From Sphagnum compactum (Eukaryota > Bryophyta > Sphagnopsida > Sphagnales): a stretch of 64,000 nucleotides of DNA. How positions within the stretch are numbered: position 1 is the stretch's first letter; each line of letters starts with the position of its first letter. Below the pieces are notes generated by a model. It saw only the letters and a program-made list of their open reading frames with translations. It was not told the DNA's origin and did no database searches. Below, in pieces: positions 45,051 through 58,137 of this stretch. Position numbers and translations under genes: made by a program. Where the stretch lies: NCBI GenBank assembly GCA_965153455.1, contig OZ234501.1, forward strand, positions 5,518,001 through 5,582,000, in the 5' to 3' direction.

Positions 45051-48000
45051 GTAACTACTTAGCAATTAAGAAAGTACTATTAATTTATTATCCATATAAA
45101 GTGCGAATTTATAAATCTCAAATTGGATCCCAATGCAACATAAATTATCTTTAAAATATTTGTATTAGAAGTACATCAAGGTATTCAAGCTTATACACCT
45201 AAAATTGTTTTAGGCCATATGAAACAAGTACAGAATTGATAATAACCAATTTTTTTGCAGATAATTCCTTGGCACCCACAAAGGTTGCATCTTGTGGCAT
45301 ATTTAAAATATAATATTTAAAAATAATTTACTAAATATCAAATATAATTTATGGCTTAATTTACTTAATTACTATGAACAAAAAACTAGATTAAATAATT
45401 AGCCTTTAATCTAAATTAATCAATTTAATTCAAACAATTTATGAAATTAATTCAGATAATTCATTTTTCAAAATTAATTAATTAAATGATTTCAAAAAAC
45501 TTTAGTAATTACTTAGTCCTATTTTTTGTGATTGGTGTTAAATTGTTGTATTAATAATATTCCACTACATTGCAATTCATAATATTAGGTTGGCATACAT
45601 ACATGTCAAACTATAAAATTTCATGACAGGTGAAAATCTACTTTTGAATTAAAATTAAAGACAATGTGTATATTCTATTAAACATTCAATAAGGATGTAC
45701 ATATGGATATGTTTATATATACATCGATGTCTTTTATTCAAATCCATGTTTATTATTTAATATTTCATAATGAATTATTTGTTAATAATTTATTTATTAA
45801 TAATTAATATGTAATATACTTGATTACATGAAATAATTAATTAAACTGAATAATGAACTATTCATATGAATTAATTAATCAAATTTAAATAGTTCTTATA
45901 ATTAATTATCATATATTTAATTTAAATAATTAAATTTCATATAATTATGTCAAATGATTAATTGTAAAATTCAAATTAATTACAAAATTAAAATCAAACA
46001 CAAAGCATGTGGGAATGTTTTTTTGTAATTGCAACTTAATTGTAATTAGGGTGCAACTAAAAGATATAATTCATATGTTTTATCTTCAGGATCTCATCCC
46101 ACAAACTATATAAAAAAGGTGTCCTCTTTTGCATTCTCACATTAAAATACATGTGCCATGTTGGGATGAACTCATAAAAGCTTAACCCTAAATGCAAAAA
46201 CATGAAATTAAAAAAATATTTTCATGGCTATTCTTTAGTTCATTTGGTCTTGTGCTTTCCTACCTACTTACCTATTTAAGTAAGTAACTATGTCCTACTT
46301 TTGTACCTATCTATGTAGATAGGTAAGTAGGTAGGTATTAGGTAAGTATGTAGGTATGTAGGTTTTAAGACCTACCAACTTATTTACCTATGGTTATGTA
46401 TGACCTACTTAGCTACTAAAAAATAAATTATTTTACTTATTTTTTTCAAAATACAATTGATATGCCATGTGGTAATTTTTTATTGTTCCACATGTCACAA
46501 TGTTGGACCATCATTAATAATCATAATGGACGATGGAAATTGATATTTGAAAGAAAAATTGTGTCCAAATTTTTTCAAAGTGCCATGTGTTAGATTTTAA
46601 TGGATGGATGACAATTAATGACATCAACATGACATCATGGGTGTAAGTTATAATGGAGTTGCATAGTAGTTGAAAATGAGTTGTTTTGATAGAGTTGCAA
46701 TTGAATTGCAATGAGTTGCCCCATATATAGGATGACTTGCAACTTTACAACTCATGCAGCTTGTTTGTTAACACTCACGGCGTATAAATATAGTGAGTTG
46801 CAAGTGTCCAATGTAATTCAAAAATTGAGTTCTAAGGCTAGATGTAAAACACCTTTTTTTGTCATAGTGTGTTTGCATACGCAACAATCCATGACAACTA
46901 TGCACACCATCAGACTTTGATTTTCATTACAATGTAAATGTTGGGCTTGTTTGGTCCATTTTGAAATGTTTTGTTGCTGCTTGAATGGTATTTGATATAT
47001 CATTTGTCCCTTTTGAGCTTTTCATTTGCTTGTAAGTTGTTGCATTTGGATTTGTAAATTGTAATGTGTTAGAAGTTTGAACTTGCATTTTTACATCAAT
47101 GATCATTGATGTTATGCTCATTGTTTATTGTTGTCAATGTGTGGTCACTGGTTATTTGAGTACCAAGTGTAGGTTTAGAAGTATTTTACATCCTCAAAAA
47201 ATCCTAGTTTCCATGATGTCAACCAGTTTGGCCTATGGGGTTGAAAAAGGTATAATTAGGTACCCATATTTATTTACCCTACTACGCATTTAATGGTTAG
47301 TTCATTCAAAAAAGTTAATTACAAAAATGAGACCACAAAATCCAACAATTTCATTAGCCAACTCATTTTTATTACATTTAATTTCATGTACATTTGTAAC
47401 TAGGATCTATAGTTGCAATTGAAGTTGAATAAAATGCCATGTGGTATCTAGTGGCTTATGAACCACATCCCAAGTTGCAAAAAAAAAAACATTTTCATCT
47501 ATTTTGAAATGCCATTAAAAATAGATTATATGTCCACTTTTCATCTTCAATTTCATCCAAATTGACATTAGTTGCAAGTCATTATTGCATATGGAATTAC
47601 AAACCACATTTAGTTGTTTTTATGACTACAAGTCATTTTTACCATGTTGCCCCAGAGGATAGTTACATCAATAGTCGAAAAAATGGTTGATTTGGACACA
47701 AGTTGCAAATGTGTGGGTGTGATGCGTAACCAACAATCGTGATCAACTATTTAGACTTCAATGTCAATAATGTTCAACAACTTTTGAGGGTTCGCTCCAC
47801 ACTGTTTTTAAGTACTCACTTCATTCTCCTTTGTGTTGTTGTTGCTTACTATGGTTCATCATTCCTCGCCTTGTAATGTTGTTGCTTGCTTGTTGAAGTG
47901 ATGTACTTCCCCCCCTTGTTTTGCCATGTGTAGGTTTTGGAGCTTAGAGTGCAATGTGTCATCTTAGGAAAATAAAGTAGGTTTTTCATTAAAAAAGTTT

Positions 48001-49400
48001 TGTTGTTTTGTTTTGTTTTTTCATTTTTTTATTAATGTTTCTGACTTTTGTTTAGTTTAGTTTTTTTGTGATAACTTTTGATTTTTTGTTTTTCATTTTT
48101 TGGTTGCAAGATTATTCTTTTCTTGAACTCAACTTTGACATTTTAACTTGCATTCTAATTTTACATTGCACTTCATTTTTATAAATGCCCATTGTAAATG
48201 TTTGTAAATTGTAAATGCTTTTGTAAATTTTCTTGCTTATAGCCTAGAGGTTTGCATATTATTGTTTGGTTTTTTTCGCCACTCATTTGGCAGAATTTCA
48301 TCTTGCAACTGATAATGGAAAAGTAATCCCAAAATGCAAAAAAAGAATAATAATGATAAAACATATTTGTATGATGAACTGTAATGGAATAAGAGAGAAT
48401 GGAAGAAGAGTTTGAAATTCAACCAAGTTTGTAAACAAAGAAAATATTAATGTAGATGAAGGGGAAGAAATAATTAAAGAAAATTTAAAAAAATTGCATT
48501 TTCAAAGAAGAAAGTGGAGATATGATAATAAAAATGCATTATGTTAGTCATTTTATTATGTAAATGAAATAAAACCAATGGATGTTAAATTTTTTCAATT
48601 GATGAAGAGTACATCCATGGTTGGGGTACACAAAAAAAATGTTTCGCTCCAAAATCATTCGCAAGACATTACTTTGAATGACCATTACAATTATGAAATA
48701 ATTTATTTAATAGATTTTCCTTTTCCATTAGATATTCACATATTTTTTGATTAAAATGATAGTGATTTTTTGTGATTTGGATGATTAAAACATGTCCTTA
48801 AGTGTCCTAAAAGATGGCTCAAGAACCATGTCCCACTATGCAATTTTATAATAAAAAAACTCAATAGGACTAACAATATTTGTTCAAATTGCTCCATATT
48901 TTGACCACAAATAAAATAAATTATGTTTTATATCATGGCATAAATTTTTAGTATGATAAATCACCAAATTTTGTGGAATTGATGTTAGAATCTTGGATTT
49001 TTTCTTAAAATAGATGTGTTGATAAGGATAATCAAATTATTTTTTTAATTATAAATTTACATTTCAAAGGTTTGGAAAGAATTATGGGAGATGTGGGTGC
49101 AAAAAAAAAACCATTATTTGATGTTTTTAATAAGGTTTTGGCATTCCAAATGAAAGTATGTCATTCTGAAATGTCAAAGTAATCCTACATTCCTTTTTAG
49201 TTTATACTTCAATAGGACATTCAAAATTTGTTCAATTGAATTGAATCATTTATTATAACATTTTTTGGTTGAAAGCTTAAACATACATATCCCCCTTTCA
49301 TTGTTTACCATTTTAGAACATTCATTTTACTAAGTCCTTGCTTTAAAATTTAGGACACAAGACAAATGGGTATCATGGTTCTTGTTGTGGTACCCCAACT
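45051..49400. other. Very AT-rich spacer, no gene called
   Basis: The stretch includes an extremely AT-rich palindromic zone (45,300-46,000) and a GTAG/CTAC-rich foldback (46,255-46,400, with the palindrome ACCTATCTATGTAGATAGGT at about 46,304). Parts after 47,700 resemble the region upstream of hAT relic 1 in style and may be the 5' part of hAT relic 2, but no frame supports this. Confidence 0.35.
46255..46400. repeat. GTAG/CTAC-rich foldback
   Basis: Runs of CTACCTACTTACCTA on the left and TAAGTAGGTAGGTATTAGG on the right can pair. Similar GTAAGTAAG/GTAGGTA runs occur at about 19,090-19,180 and 55,375-55,400. Confidence 0.6.
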
Positions 49401-51580
49401 GTGAATGCACCTTAAGATGCATTTTTTGTAATGTTAGTCCAGTTTTATATCAAATGCCAAAACACAAGCAAGGAAAGGTGTTAATATTGTATAATAGTGC
49501 AAATGGAATTATTGCATTAAAAAAACATGTTTATGCAAACTAGTGTATGATTGCAAAAATATTTGAAGAAGAAGTAAACAATAAAAACCTTATGGGAAAC
49601 AACCTACAAAGAAAAGACCTCATGTAAATGGAACCATTATCTCCAAATTTTTTGCTACCAAAGATTTTTATTAAAAAAATGATGTGAAGCATAAACAATT
49701 TTTAGAAGATTTAGCTTTTTTAATTGTTAAAAACCATTTGCGAACGCATATTGTTGAAATCCATGATTAAAAAGATTAATCTGCATTTGTGTCCAAGGGT
49801 TGTTTTACTTTTCTGAAAAACAATTTTCAAGAGAAATTTTACCAAAGTTGGTGGAAAAAACTAAACAATTGTATGTCTTTTAATTGTTATTCTATAACAA
49901 GTTTTAATTTGTGGATGTCAAAAGGGGATTATGACATTTTTGCCCTTGTTATTAAAATTTTGGGGGCTGATTAGCAACTAAAACATATTGCAATTGGGTT
50001 TTTTGAATCATCTGATACCTCTAGGCATGCATTAGCCAAAGACTTGATTGATTTGTAAGGCAAGTATGATTTGAGAAAAAAAGTCATTGCTTATGTTAAA
50101 ATTGAAGGATCCAATTTAAATACTATGATTACAACTTTAAAGTTTATTATAATTTCCAATATTTTAAGAACTTTGGCAGAAAGCTATTAGGGTAGTTGTT
50201 TTGGCCATGCATTCTCTAAGGCCTATCAATATGCTTCAACTTATGAAAAAGTCTATAAGGGTTCGAAATATGTATATGTCAAAACTACCCAATTTGACCT
50301 ATAAAAATGCATAATTTGGTCGAAAAAGTTAATGAAGGGTAGAAAGAATGGAATAAGGCTTGTGCAAATTTGAATCTTCTTCAAAGAAAATTGAACACTC
50401 TAGTTAAAACAAGTTTATCATCAAAACTTTAATATTTCTTTTGTTAAAACTTGTTACAATGTAGATATTGATCATTTGTTGTTTTTTTTGCAAGTTTGCT
50501 AGCAGAATCATTCTTTTTCAAGAGGTTCTACAGTTCAAGAATGTTATAATGCTTTGTTATAGTAGACAAAGTTCAATGAGGATGAAACTAGAGTTCCACC
50601 CCCTTTGACATGGCATATTTGCCAAATTGTGGTTGATTGTCTCTCCCCTATTGTAATTGCTTATGTTCTAAACCAATATAAGGGACATTGGTTATTACGT
50701 GATGCCTTTCATTTTGCCATTTCCATGAGCTTGAAGTTGAAAGAAGAACCAAAAAATGCTCTATCTTTTCAGACCCTAATGGAAGAAGATTCTGGTGTGG
50801 CATTTGAGTTAATTTGTTTAGCTTTCAACATTAGAAAAAAGGTTTGTGGAATTTTAGATAATTTCCTTCTTGAATAAATTTTATGAAAGAAAAGCACATA
50901 ATATGTTAGCTCTAATGTTGGACCCAAGATTTAAAAGTCTTTGTTTAATGTTTTTTTTCATTGATCATGATAAAGCATTAACAATTGTTGAGCAACATGA
51001 TACAATGTCATTATATCTTATGTTCATGAAATGTTATTATCATTTGCATCCATCGATAGAATTTGATAATGGTTTTGTTAATTAAAGAATGGATGATGAC
51101 AACAATTTGGATATTTTTCAAATGACTATAATGAGTACTGAGCTAGCAAAAGAGCTTGTTAAGAGAGGATTTTTGGTTTTTCGACATTATCAGGTGGATA
51201 TGAAGGAGATCAAGTGTCCCTTTTGATGGTGGGAGAAACATGAAACCATGTTTCTCACATTTCGATTTCTTGTTCGTCAAATTTTAAGGATTGTTAGTTC
51301 CCAATAGAGATTGAAAGGATCTTTTCCTTGGTTGGAATCCTCACTAATTTGAAAAGATGTTGTTTACAATCACAAAAAATTTAAAAATTATCTTTTGTGA
51401 ACAAGAATTGGCCCAATGATTGTAAAGTTGGTTGTAAATCCTGTGCTAACCTTTTAGAACTTGTTGGGATAAATGTAGACCTAGAAAAAGAGTTAGAACC
51501 ATTTGAAAGAGCTTTTGAAAGAGATAAAATTGTGAACTTATAGACTATTAAAAACATATTCAAAGTCTATTATTTTGTCA
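49400..51580 (+). pseudogene. hAT transposase relic 2
   Basis: Broken frames spell, in order, SFNLWMSKGDYDIFALVIK (about 49,900-49,960), a FGHAFS/KAYQYAS-like part, GHWLLRDAFHFAISMSLK (about 50,685), ERKAHNMLALMLDPRFKSL (about 50,885-50,941) and a dimerisation-region remnant WWEKHETMF plus LVRQILRIV near 51,225-51,300. This is the layout of a hAT transposase with a C-terminal dimerisation domain. Numerous stops make it dead. The 5' limit is arbitrary. Confidence 0.75.
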
Positions 51581-52299
51581 AAAAATAATGTAATTTTTTT
51601 TTAAATTGAAAATTTTAAGATCCGACAGCTTGTGACAACCAACCAAGAAAACTGGCTGTACTCGAATTGCTAAGAACCGCTAAGCTTGAGAACCGAAATT
51701 TCTTTTCCTGGGAAAGAATCTGCTATTCAGGATAGTTCTAGTAAGCCCCGTATTTTAAAAAAAACAATCGATTCTCACACATGGCCTTCAGAACGGGAAC
51801 TAACAGTTCTTTAGATTTAGTGAGAACTGCCCAACACTAGTGTCAACCTGCCACAAGGAAAGCCTCAGATTTTTAGAGGGAATATTTTGTGATATATGCC
51901 CTGGGTTTTGGGGAAAGAATCACCAATTTTTAAAAATAAAATTAGATCTATTTGTCCCACATTTCCACTTGTAGTTTAGATTGGGGGCTCTTTTGCTTAC
52001 CAATTTCTAAACATTTTACAGATTCTACAAACCTGTTTCCATTTAATGGTAAATTCCTCCTCAGATGCTCACATATGATGCAAAATAAAAAATTGGAGGG
52101 AAGAAAAAACACTGGTGGGAAGATAATTCTTTTCCATGGATACTAAATTCTTTCGTCTTATACCTTTCTAAAGGTTGGAATTTGAGCCTAGTACTACTCT
52201 AGTTAGGAGGAACTTGGAACCATATTCTAAGGATTTTACACAACTACTATTCACCAATGTAACTTGAAAATAAATGTTGGGTGATTCTTTACTTTGATG
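51581..52299. other. Spacer with fragments of the GGTTCT-type repeat
   Basis: GAACCGAAATTTC and TGAGAACTGCCCAACACTAG phrases at 51,640-51,840 resemble parts of the repeat at 22,780-23,215. Nothing coding. Confidence 0.35.
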
Positions 52300-52745
52300 A
52301 CGAATCTTGGGTTCCAGTTCTGCAAATTTAATTGGAGTTGTTTCAAATCCCATTTTGGTTTGACAAATAAATTGAACCTGAAATCCAGTTGCAGATCCAG
52401 GTTTTTCAAAACCACAAATTCCAATTTACATTCTGAAAATCAGTTTTGGTTCAGATCCAGTCATTACTGACTGGCATTGGAATTAGTGGTTAACTGCAGT
52501 TAACCCTTCGGTCCAAAGTTATTTTTCAAAATGATGTCTCCTAGTTCTGGTTCAAGTTCCACACATAAATTATGGAACCAAGAATCTATTTCGGGTTCTA
52601 AAAACCAATCCCAAAACTTCAGATCCGGTTCTTACTAATTGGAACTGGTGGGTCTTAATTCTTACCCATCCACATGGGCAAGTACCGGAGCCTAACGCTG
52701 GTTCTCACCCTCATGGAGGGGGTATCAGTGTCAGCAAAAATGGGT
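52300..52745 (+). repeat. GGTTCT-rich dispersed repeat, copy 2
   Basis: Shares TAGTTCTGGTTCAAGTTCCA, CCACACATAAAT, GGAACCAAGAATCT and TGGTTCTCACC with copy 1 at 22,780-23,215 in the same order. Confidence 0.6.
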
Positions 52746-53880
52746 GACAAAGGCAGTTAGGAATAGAAAATCTTCTCAACCAATCAGGTAAGAGCATGAC
52801 ACCATACTTTATCCCATAACCTTTTGATGTCTCCAAACCTTCATGGGTGCGGAGACTCCAAACAATTTTATAATTCTATTTTGGGAGCACAAAGTTGTAT
52901 CCCCCCCCCCCGCCCCACAACCACTGAAAAACCTTGACAATTGTGCATTTCATCACTTTTTGATCACCTCACAAAATTTCACCCATACTATATAGTAATT
53001 GGCAAGCACAACATCAACAACCTTCAACCATTATGTGTATTGTAAATTTGGTTGACTATTACAATGTCTACCATGGGTGAATCATAGCTCGGACAAAGTG
53101 CTGCATGAAGTTGCAAATCACCATCGTGTCTCTAGTTTCCATAAATAGAGATGTCAAATGCACTTATTTATAAAAAGATGTAGATCATTATCAATTTTTT
53201 AACTTTCACAAACTTGCAAACACTTGCAAATTCACACAACACAACCTTCATGAATGTCTTTTCACATTCTATAGCTAACCTCTAACCCTTAGAACCAAAA
53301 TGTGTAATCACACTAACACATACCATAATAAGTGTAACCACTATTTAGTTTTGTGTCCAATATCTTAGAAAGAAAAGAAATTTCAAATGATTTTTTTTTT
53401 ACATAATGTTATTTTCAATGTATTGGTACATATATTTTTAAATTTTGAAATCAATTTAATGAATGAAAAATACCCAAAAACACTTTGGAAGCATTGTAAC
53501 TAGTGTTTTTAAGCAATAAAAAGGCTTATAAATGGATTTGAATTTTTTTTGAAATTGAAATATTTTTAGTAAATTTTTTATGTAAACCATAACATAATAA
53601 TGTGATGAAATTTTTTAATATTTTTAAGATTTAAAAAAAAAATTGTTCAAATAATTCTTAAAATATTTCAAAATAAACATCCAATAAGTAGTCACCCAAG
53701 GGAGTGGGTGGGGCTTGTGTTATCTTGGTTGTGCCCAAGAACACTTTTGCAAAAACACAATAAACCTTTATTGAAAAGTCAAAAGCATGTTTAGCCTTTG
53801 TTGGATAGTGAAACATATGAATGGCATCAAAAAACTTTTGGGAACTCCACATGCTCCAAGTTTAGCCTCAAGTTTTTTTG
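52746..53880. other. AT-rich spacer with a poly-C run
   Basis: No gene. A run of cytosines with one G (about 52,901-52,916) is a likely slippage-prone site. Confidence 0.4.
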
Positions 53881-54096
53881 TCACTTGTTAAATTCACATG
53901 CACATGCCAAGTCAAAATGCTTGTAATAACTAATGTACAGATCCAATGGCCAATATTTATTGATAAATATTATTAATTTTTCAATATTTTTAATTTGAAG
54001 ATGACATTTATCGAATGATGTGAGGATTTTGACAATGGAAAAAATCCTATCAATTTCAATTTGGGAGGCCAGAATGCCCAGAATGCGTTTTCCCAA
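53881..54096 (-). pseudogene. hAT dimerisation-domain fragment (relic 3)
   Basis: On the minus strand, LGILASQIEIDRIFSIVKIL and KCHLQIKNIEKLIIFINKYW correspond to the hAT C-terminal dimerisation domain (the usual SxxxERxFS and L-x-N-L-x-K-L-I positions). The rest of this transposase was not recognised upstream on the minus strand, so it is a short remnant in opposite orientation to relics 1 and 2. Confidence 0.75.
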
Positions 54097-55430
54097 TTTG
54101 GCAAAAAAATGGAATCAATGTGATTATGTCTACCACCACCTCAAGGCACATTTGCAGTCCACATCAATGAGATAACGGCAAAATCCATTAAGCTTCTTCG
54201 ACATAAGTTAATGCTTTAATGTGTCTAAATTTGTTTTGATGGTGTGAAACAAATCTTCAAAATCCATTTGCAAAATTAGCATTTGATTTAGCTCCTAATT
54301 GTAATTGGCATTAATGATTTGTAAGATTCCACCAACAAAGGTAGCAATAACCATGAATCATAATCAACAACCAAATTGGTTGAATTTTTATGACCAACAT
54401 ATGATGTGACTATTCTTAAACCTTATTCTTAAACTTAAGATCTAGCATAAGCATTAACATTCGATGACCTTTTTTCCTATCAAAACCATGCAAATAAATA
54501 TGAAAGGCATAAGTATTTCTAGAATTTGATGTTTCACACAAATTTGCAACTTTTCCAACTTTGCATAAAAATTAGTTGCATCCAAATCAACCAAATTGTC
54601 AAAGAAAATCTAATGTGAAGTTTCATTATGTAGTTCACAACATGTGGAAATGATAAATTATAAGGCATCTCCAAGTAACTAGTGTCCATGACTTTAATTC
54701 ATCACACACCCAATTATTATGGGTGCCAACAGTTTAATGATAGCTTCAAACACTACCTAGGTCTTTGGAGTACATGACTTTGCAACACCATTGTTTGTTG
54801 AAAATAACACAAAGTTGTTGTTGAGTGGAAAGATAAAACATCTTGAAATAACAAAACCTAGCTTGCAAACTTAAAATGACAACCCACAAAACAAAACTAG
54901 CCCAACATTAAAATTAAAACAACTTACAAGCATCCTCATGTGCAACTTTAGAAAAAGAACACAACATAAGAAAAAATGCAAAAGCAAAAAAATAAAAACA
55001 ATTCACAAGAAATAAGAAGCAAATTGGTAGATACAGAATTCCTATTCTATATTCTGATCAAAATCTAGACTAAATCATATCATGAAATTGATACTAATGA
55101 ATTATGTTCAATAATATCTATTCATATTTAATTTCAGAACTTTAATCCAGTCATGCAAAGTATGAAAAAAAAACATCAAAACAACAAAACTAGGTATTGA
55201 AGCTTTTCCAAAAAACAACATGTTCTTCTTCCATACTCTCCATAAATCAATGTTCTACAATGATCCCTATGTCTTGCCAAAAAATGATCACCGTAAAACA
55301 ATCCTATGATCAATTCAAATTCAAATGGTAATGAAAACTATGTAAACTAGCTAGTAAATCCTAGGAAAGTAACTAGGTAAGTAAGTAAGTAAGTATTAAC
55401 TACTAACTATTTACAATAAGTTTTTACTCC
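54097..55430. other. AT-rich stretch, possibly the 3' LTR side of the gypsy element
   Basis: If the minus-strand gypsy element to the right is complete at its 3' end, its 3' LTR should begin below about 55,430 and lie here. Without the partner LTR (outside the window) I cannot delimit it. Confidence 0.3.
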
Positions 55431-55432
55431 CT

Positions 55433-58137
55433 TAACATTACCCCACCCATACTTTGAATTATGTCTTGAAATTCTAGATCAAAGTATGTCAAGAAAGTTG
55501 AATCAGTCTATTGTTTCTGATCCTATGGGTCAGAAATCTAATGTTAATCTTGTACCATAGTTTGATCTATCTATATTACAGTTTAATCTATCTGTGTCTG
55601 TTGTACTTTAGTTTGTGCTATTTGATCCATTTGATCTATCTATGTTATAGATTGTTCTTCCAATTGAATCAAAGGTTGATTATTTATTGTGTTTAAAATC
55701 TATTATTGTACTTCTTGTACCTCTATTTGCAGCTGTGCACTTGTTTGCTGATTTGTTACTATCTGCTCCTATGATTGTAACTTTGATGTGACTTGTATCT
55801 ACTACTATGACTGCAGATCTACTGTTGCTTGAATTTGTTGCTATGATTATAAATGTGGTGATCTAAGTCTGTTCCTATTATTGTAGTTCTAACGTTGGAT
55901 CAATCTGATCCTCTTTGAATTTTATGTTCCTTAATTTGCATCCACTCTCCTATTTTTGTAGTTGTAGATACATACTCTTGGGAACTAACCTCTTGTGGAA
56001 CAAATCCTAATAGTTTTAGACTTTATTCTGATACATATTTCATACCTTTAGTTTCCTTCTAGGAACTATCCCTTCCTCCTCTGAGGTCTACTAATTCTTC
56101 CTCCGTTATTCTTGTCTTTGATGGTCCTACACCATTAGTTTGTCCTTTATCTTCTTCTTCATATGAGGTTTTTAACTCTAGAATTAGGACTAGAGGTTCA
56201 TATTAGAACACTGGTATGACCTTTTCCATCTGAGAGATCTTATGCTTATAAAGCTTCTCATTTCTCTCATACATTTTACAAACTTTTTGTGTATCCTTCT
56301 AGACTATATCCTGCACTGCATCCCACCAAAGATTTGCATCCTTCTCTTCCATAGTCAATGCCTTGAGTTTTATTTTAAGCAGACTATAATGATTCTTGAG
56401 TTTAGGTGTTTCCATGGTATGGTGTACACAAAAAGGAATCACAATTTGACAATTTTCATTGCAACACATTTTTTTATGTGCCTTTCTAAATATTGGAAAA
56501 AATCTTGTGACATAATTGTGCAATTAAAAGTGGATAACATCCTAAACTCCCATTATGTTGTGAAATTGATGCACATTTGAACAATGTAATGGTTGATTAG
56601 AGTACATTTCTAACTTGCAGAAACTTGTCACAAAGACTATAACATAACAAAAGGACTAAAAAATATTAGTTTTAATGGGAATTTGTTCATGAAATTTTTC
56701 ACATACAAAGAAAAAACAATAATGAACAATATTTTTTGTGAAAACTTTCAATTTATGTTAAAAACATGATGTTCATATTAAATGATAAATTTATGTTCAA
56801 TAATACATTATGTTGTGATAATGTTGATTATTACGATCTTTTTAAGTTGTAAAATGTTTTGCCATTAAAGATGTAGATGGGCTAAATGTTGCTTTATCAT
56901 TGTATGAAGTGAAAATTTAAAATTAATGAAAAATTGTAAACTGTTGTTAAACAAGGTGTTTTAAATTTTTTAAATCAAATTATTGGTGTACAATTATATA
57001 AAGACAAACATATGAATCAATTGCATACTCATGGTTTGTATAACTTGTATTATTGTGAAGGCCCAAATCGGTTAATGTGATCTTTAGAAGAATATAAAAT
57101 GAGTGAAAGTTTATGTGTGAATACTTTTGATGTTATGTATACTTCCAATTTTGACACAAAGTGTGTACACCATACCATGGAAATACCCATTCATTGTTTT
57201 ATCTGAAAACATTATCATAGTTGAAAGGTTTGATTCCCTTGGCCTATTCTACAACCTGCTGCAACCTTTCATTAATAACCATTTGCCTTTGCAAGTTTCT
57301 ATCCATCTTTGCTTATCTTTGGTCAGATTGCCTTTGTATTTCATTTTTGGATTGGCCTACATTACCAATCTCTTCTCTAAGCTCTTCTAGCTCTTTCTAC
57401 TACTCCAAGAGAGTTTGCTCCATATTCCTGTAATCTTTCTGAAGTTTATTATGTTCCACACTCATAAAATTCTTTTCTAACTTAAACTTCCAATAATTGG
57501 CATCCTTCTATATTAGAGTTGCTTGCACAAAATCCCTCTCAACTTTGATCTTCTCCATATCCTTATTTTTTTTCTCCATGTTGATCTTCTATTTAATTGT
57601 CTGCAATTACGCCAATACTTCATTATTCTCATTCTACTTCACTTGCAATTCTACTTTGAGCTTTTGCTCCTTCTCCAAAGCTCCCTACAAGTTTTGAACA
57701 CATTTGTCCTTTTCTTTTGTGATTTGTTTGTTTCTGATTTTCAAATCAGAGAGTTTGACCAGAACATTGGTCATATGTGTGTTGTATTCTACTACCTATT
57801 GAAACATATTGGCAGCTCTCCTATGTTCATCTAACTTTGCTTTTAATCCTTGTACAGACCTTGGTGTATGAAATCTAAGAGTTTGTCCCCTAGAATTAGT
57901 ATCTAAAGATCCTAAACTTCTATGTGAAGTCTAAATATTTACAAAAATGTTTGTTTTTGTAGCAGAATTTAGTCTTGAAAGTAGCATACCTTCATAACTC
58001 TACGGTATTGGAACAGATTGTTGCACATTAGGCAGATCTGGTTTTGCCTCCTACATCTACACGTGGTGGTTGTGTTTCTCTTGAATTTTAGATTGCAAAG
58101 GAAAAATGTTGAAAAGATTTTGTTACTCTTTGTGTCT
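55433..58137 (-). pseudogene. Coiled-coil/Gln-rich frame following the gypsy integrase
   Basis: Directly after the integrase tail, and in the same frame, the minus strand encodes about 320 codons rich in Lys, Glu, Gln and Leu with heptad spacing (KAKLDEHRRAANMF, QLVEL-type heptads, KELEELREEIGNV, MVINERLQQVVE). After the inserted element at 56,405-57,187 it goes on with LTMEEKDANLWWDAVQDIV. Further down (about 55,900-55,500, after frame changes) it becomes very Gln-rich (VTNQQTSAQLQIEVQEVQ) and ends near FDLEFQDIIQSMGGVM. I do not recognise the family. Between 58,137 and 57,190 the frame has 16 stops, 12 TAG and 4 TAA, no TGA. It may be an extra retrotransposon protein, or a fragment of another gene joined here. 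Confidence 0.6.
56405..57187. mobile_element. 783-bp inverted-repeat element (MITE-like), copy B
   Basis: Same family as 29,995-30,778, similar along its length. The ends are near-perfect 26-bp inverted repeats starting GGTGTTTCCATGGTATGGTG (left) and GGTATTTCCATGGTATGGTG (right, reverse complement). No target duplication is visible. It sits inside the coiled-coil frame of the gypsy element, whose frame is the same on both sides. Confidence 0.88.

Noticed and set aside
45300-46000. Matrix-attachment region or replication origin
   Set aside because: Very AT-rich and palindromic, but nothing in the sequence separates this from ordinary AT-rich debris.
52901-52916. Poly-C run as a functional G-quadruplex or i-motif
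   Set aside because: A plain homopolymer with one interruption, no gene nearby; slippage is the simpler explanation.
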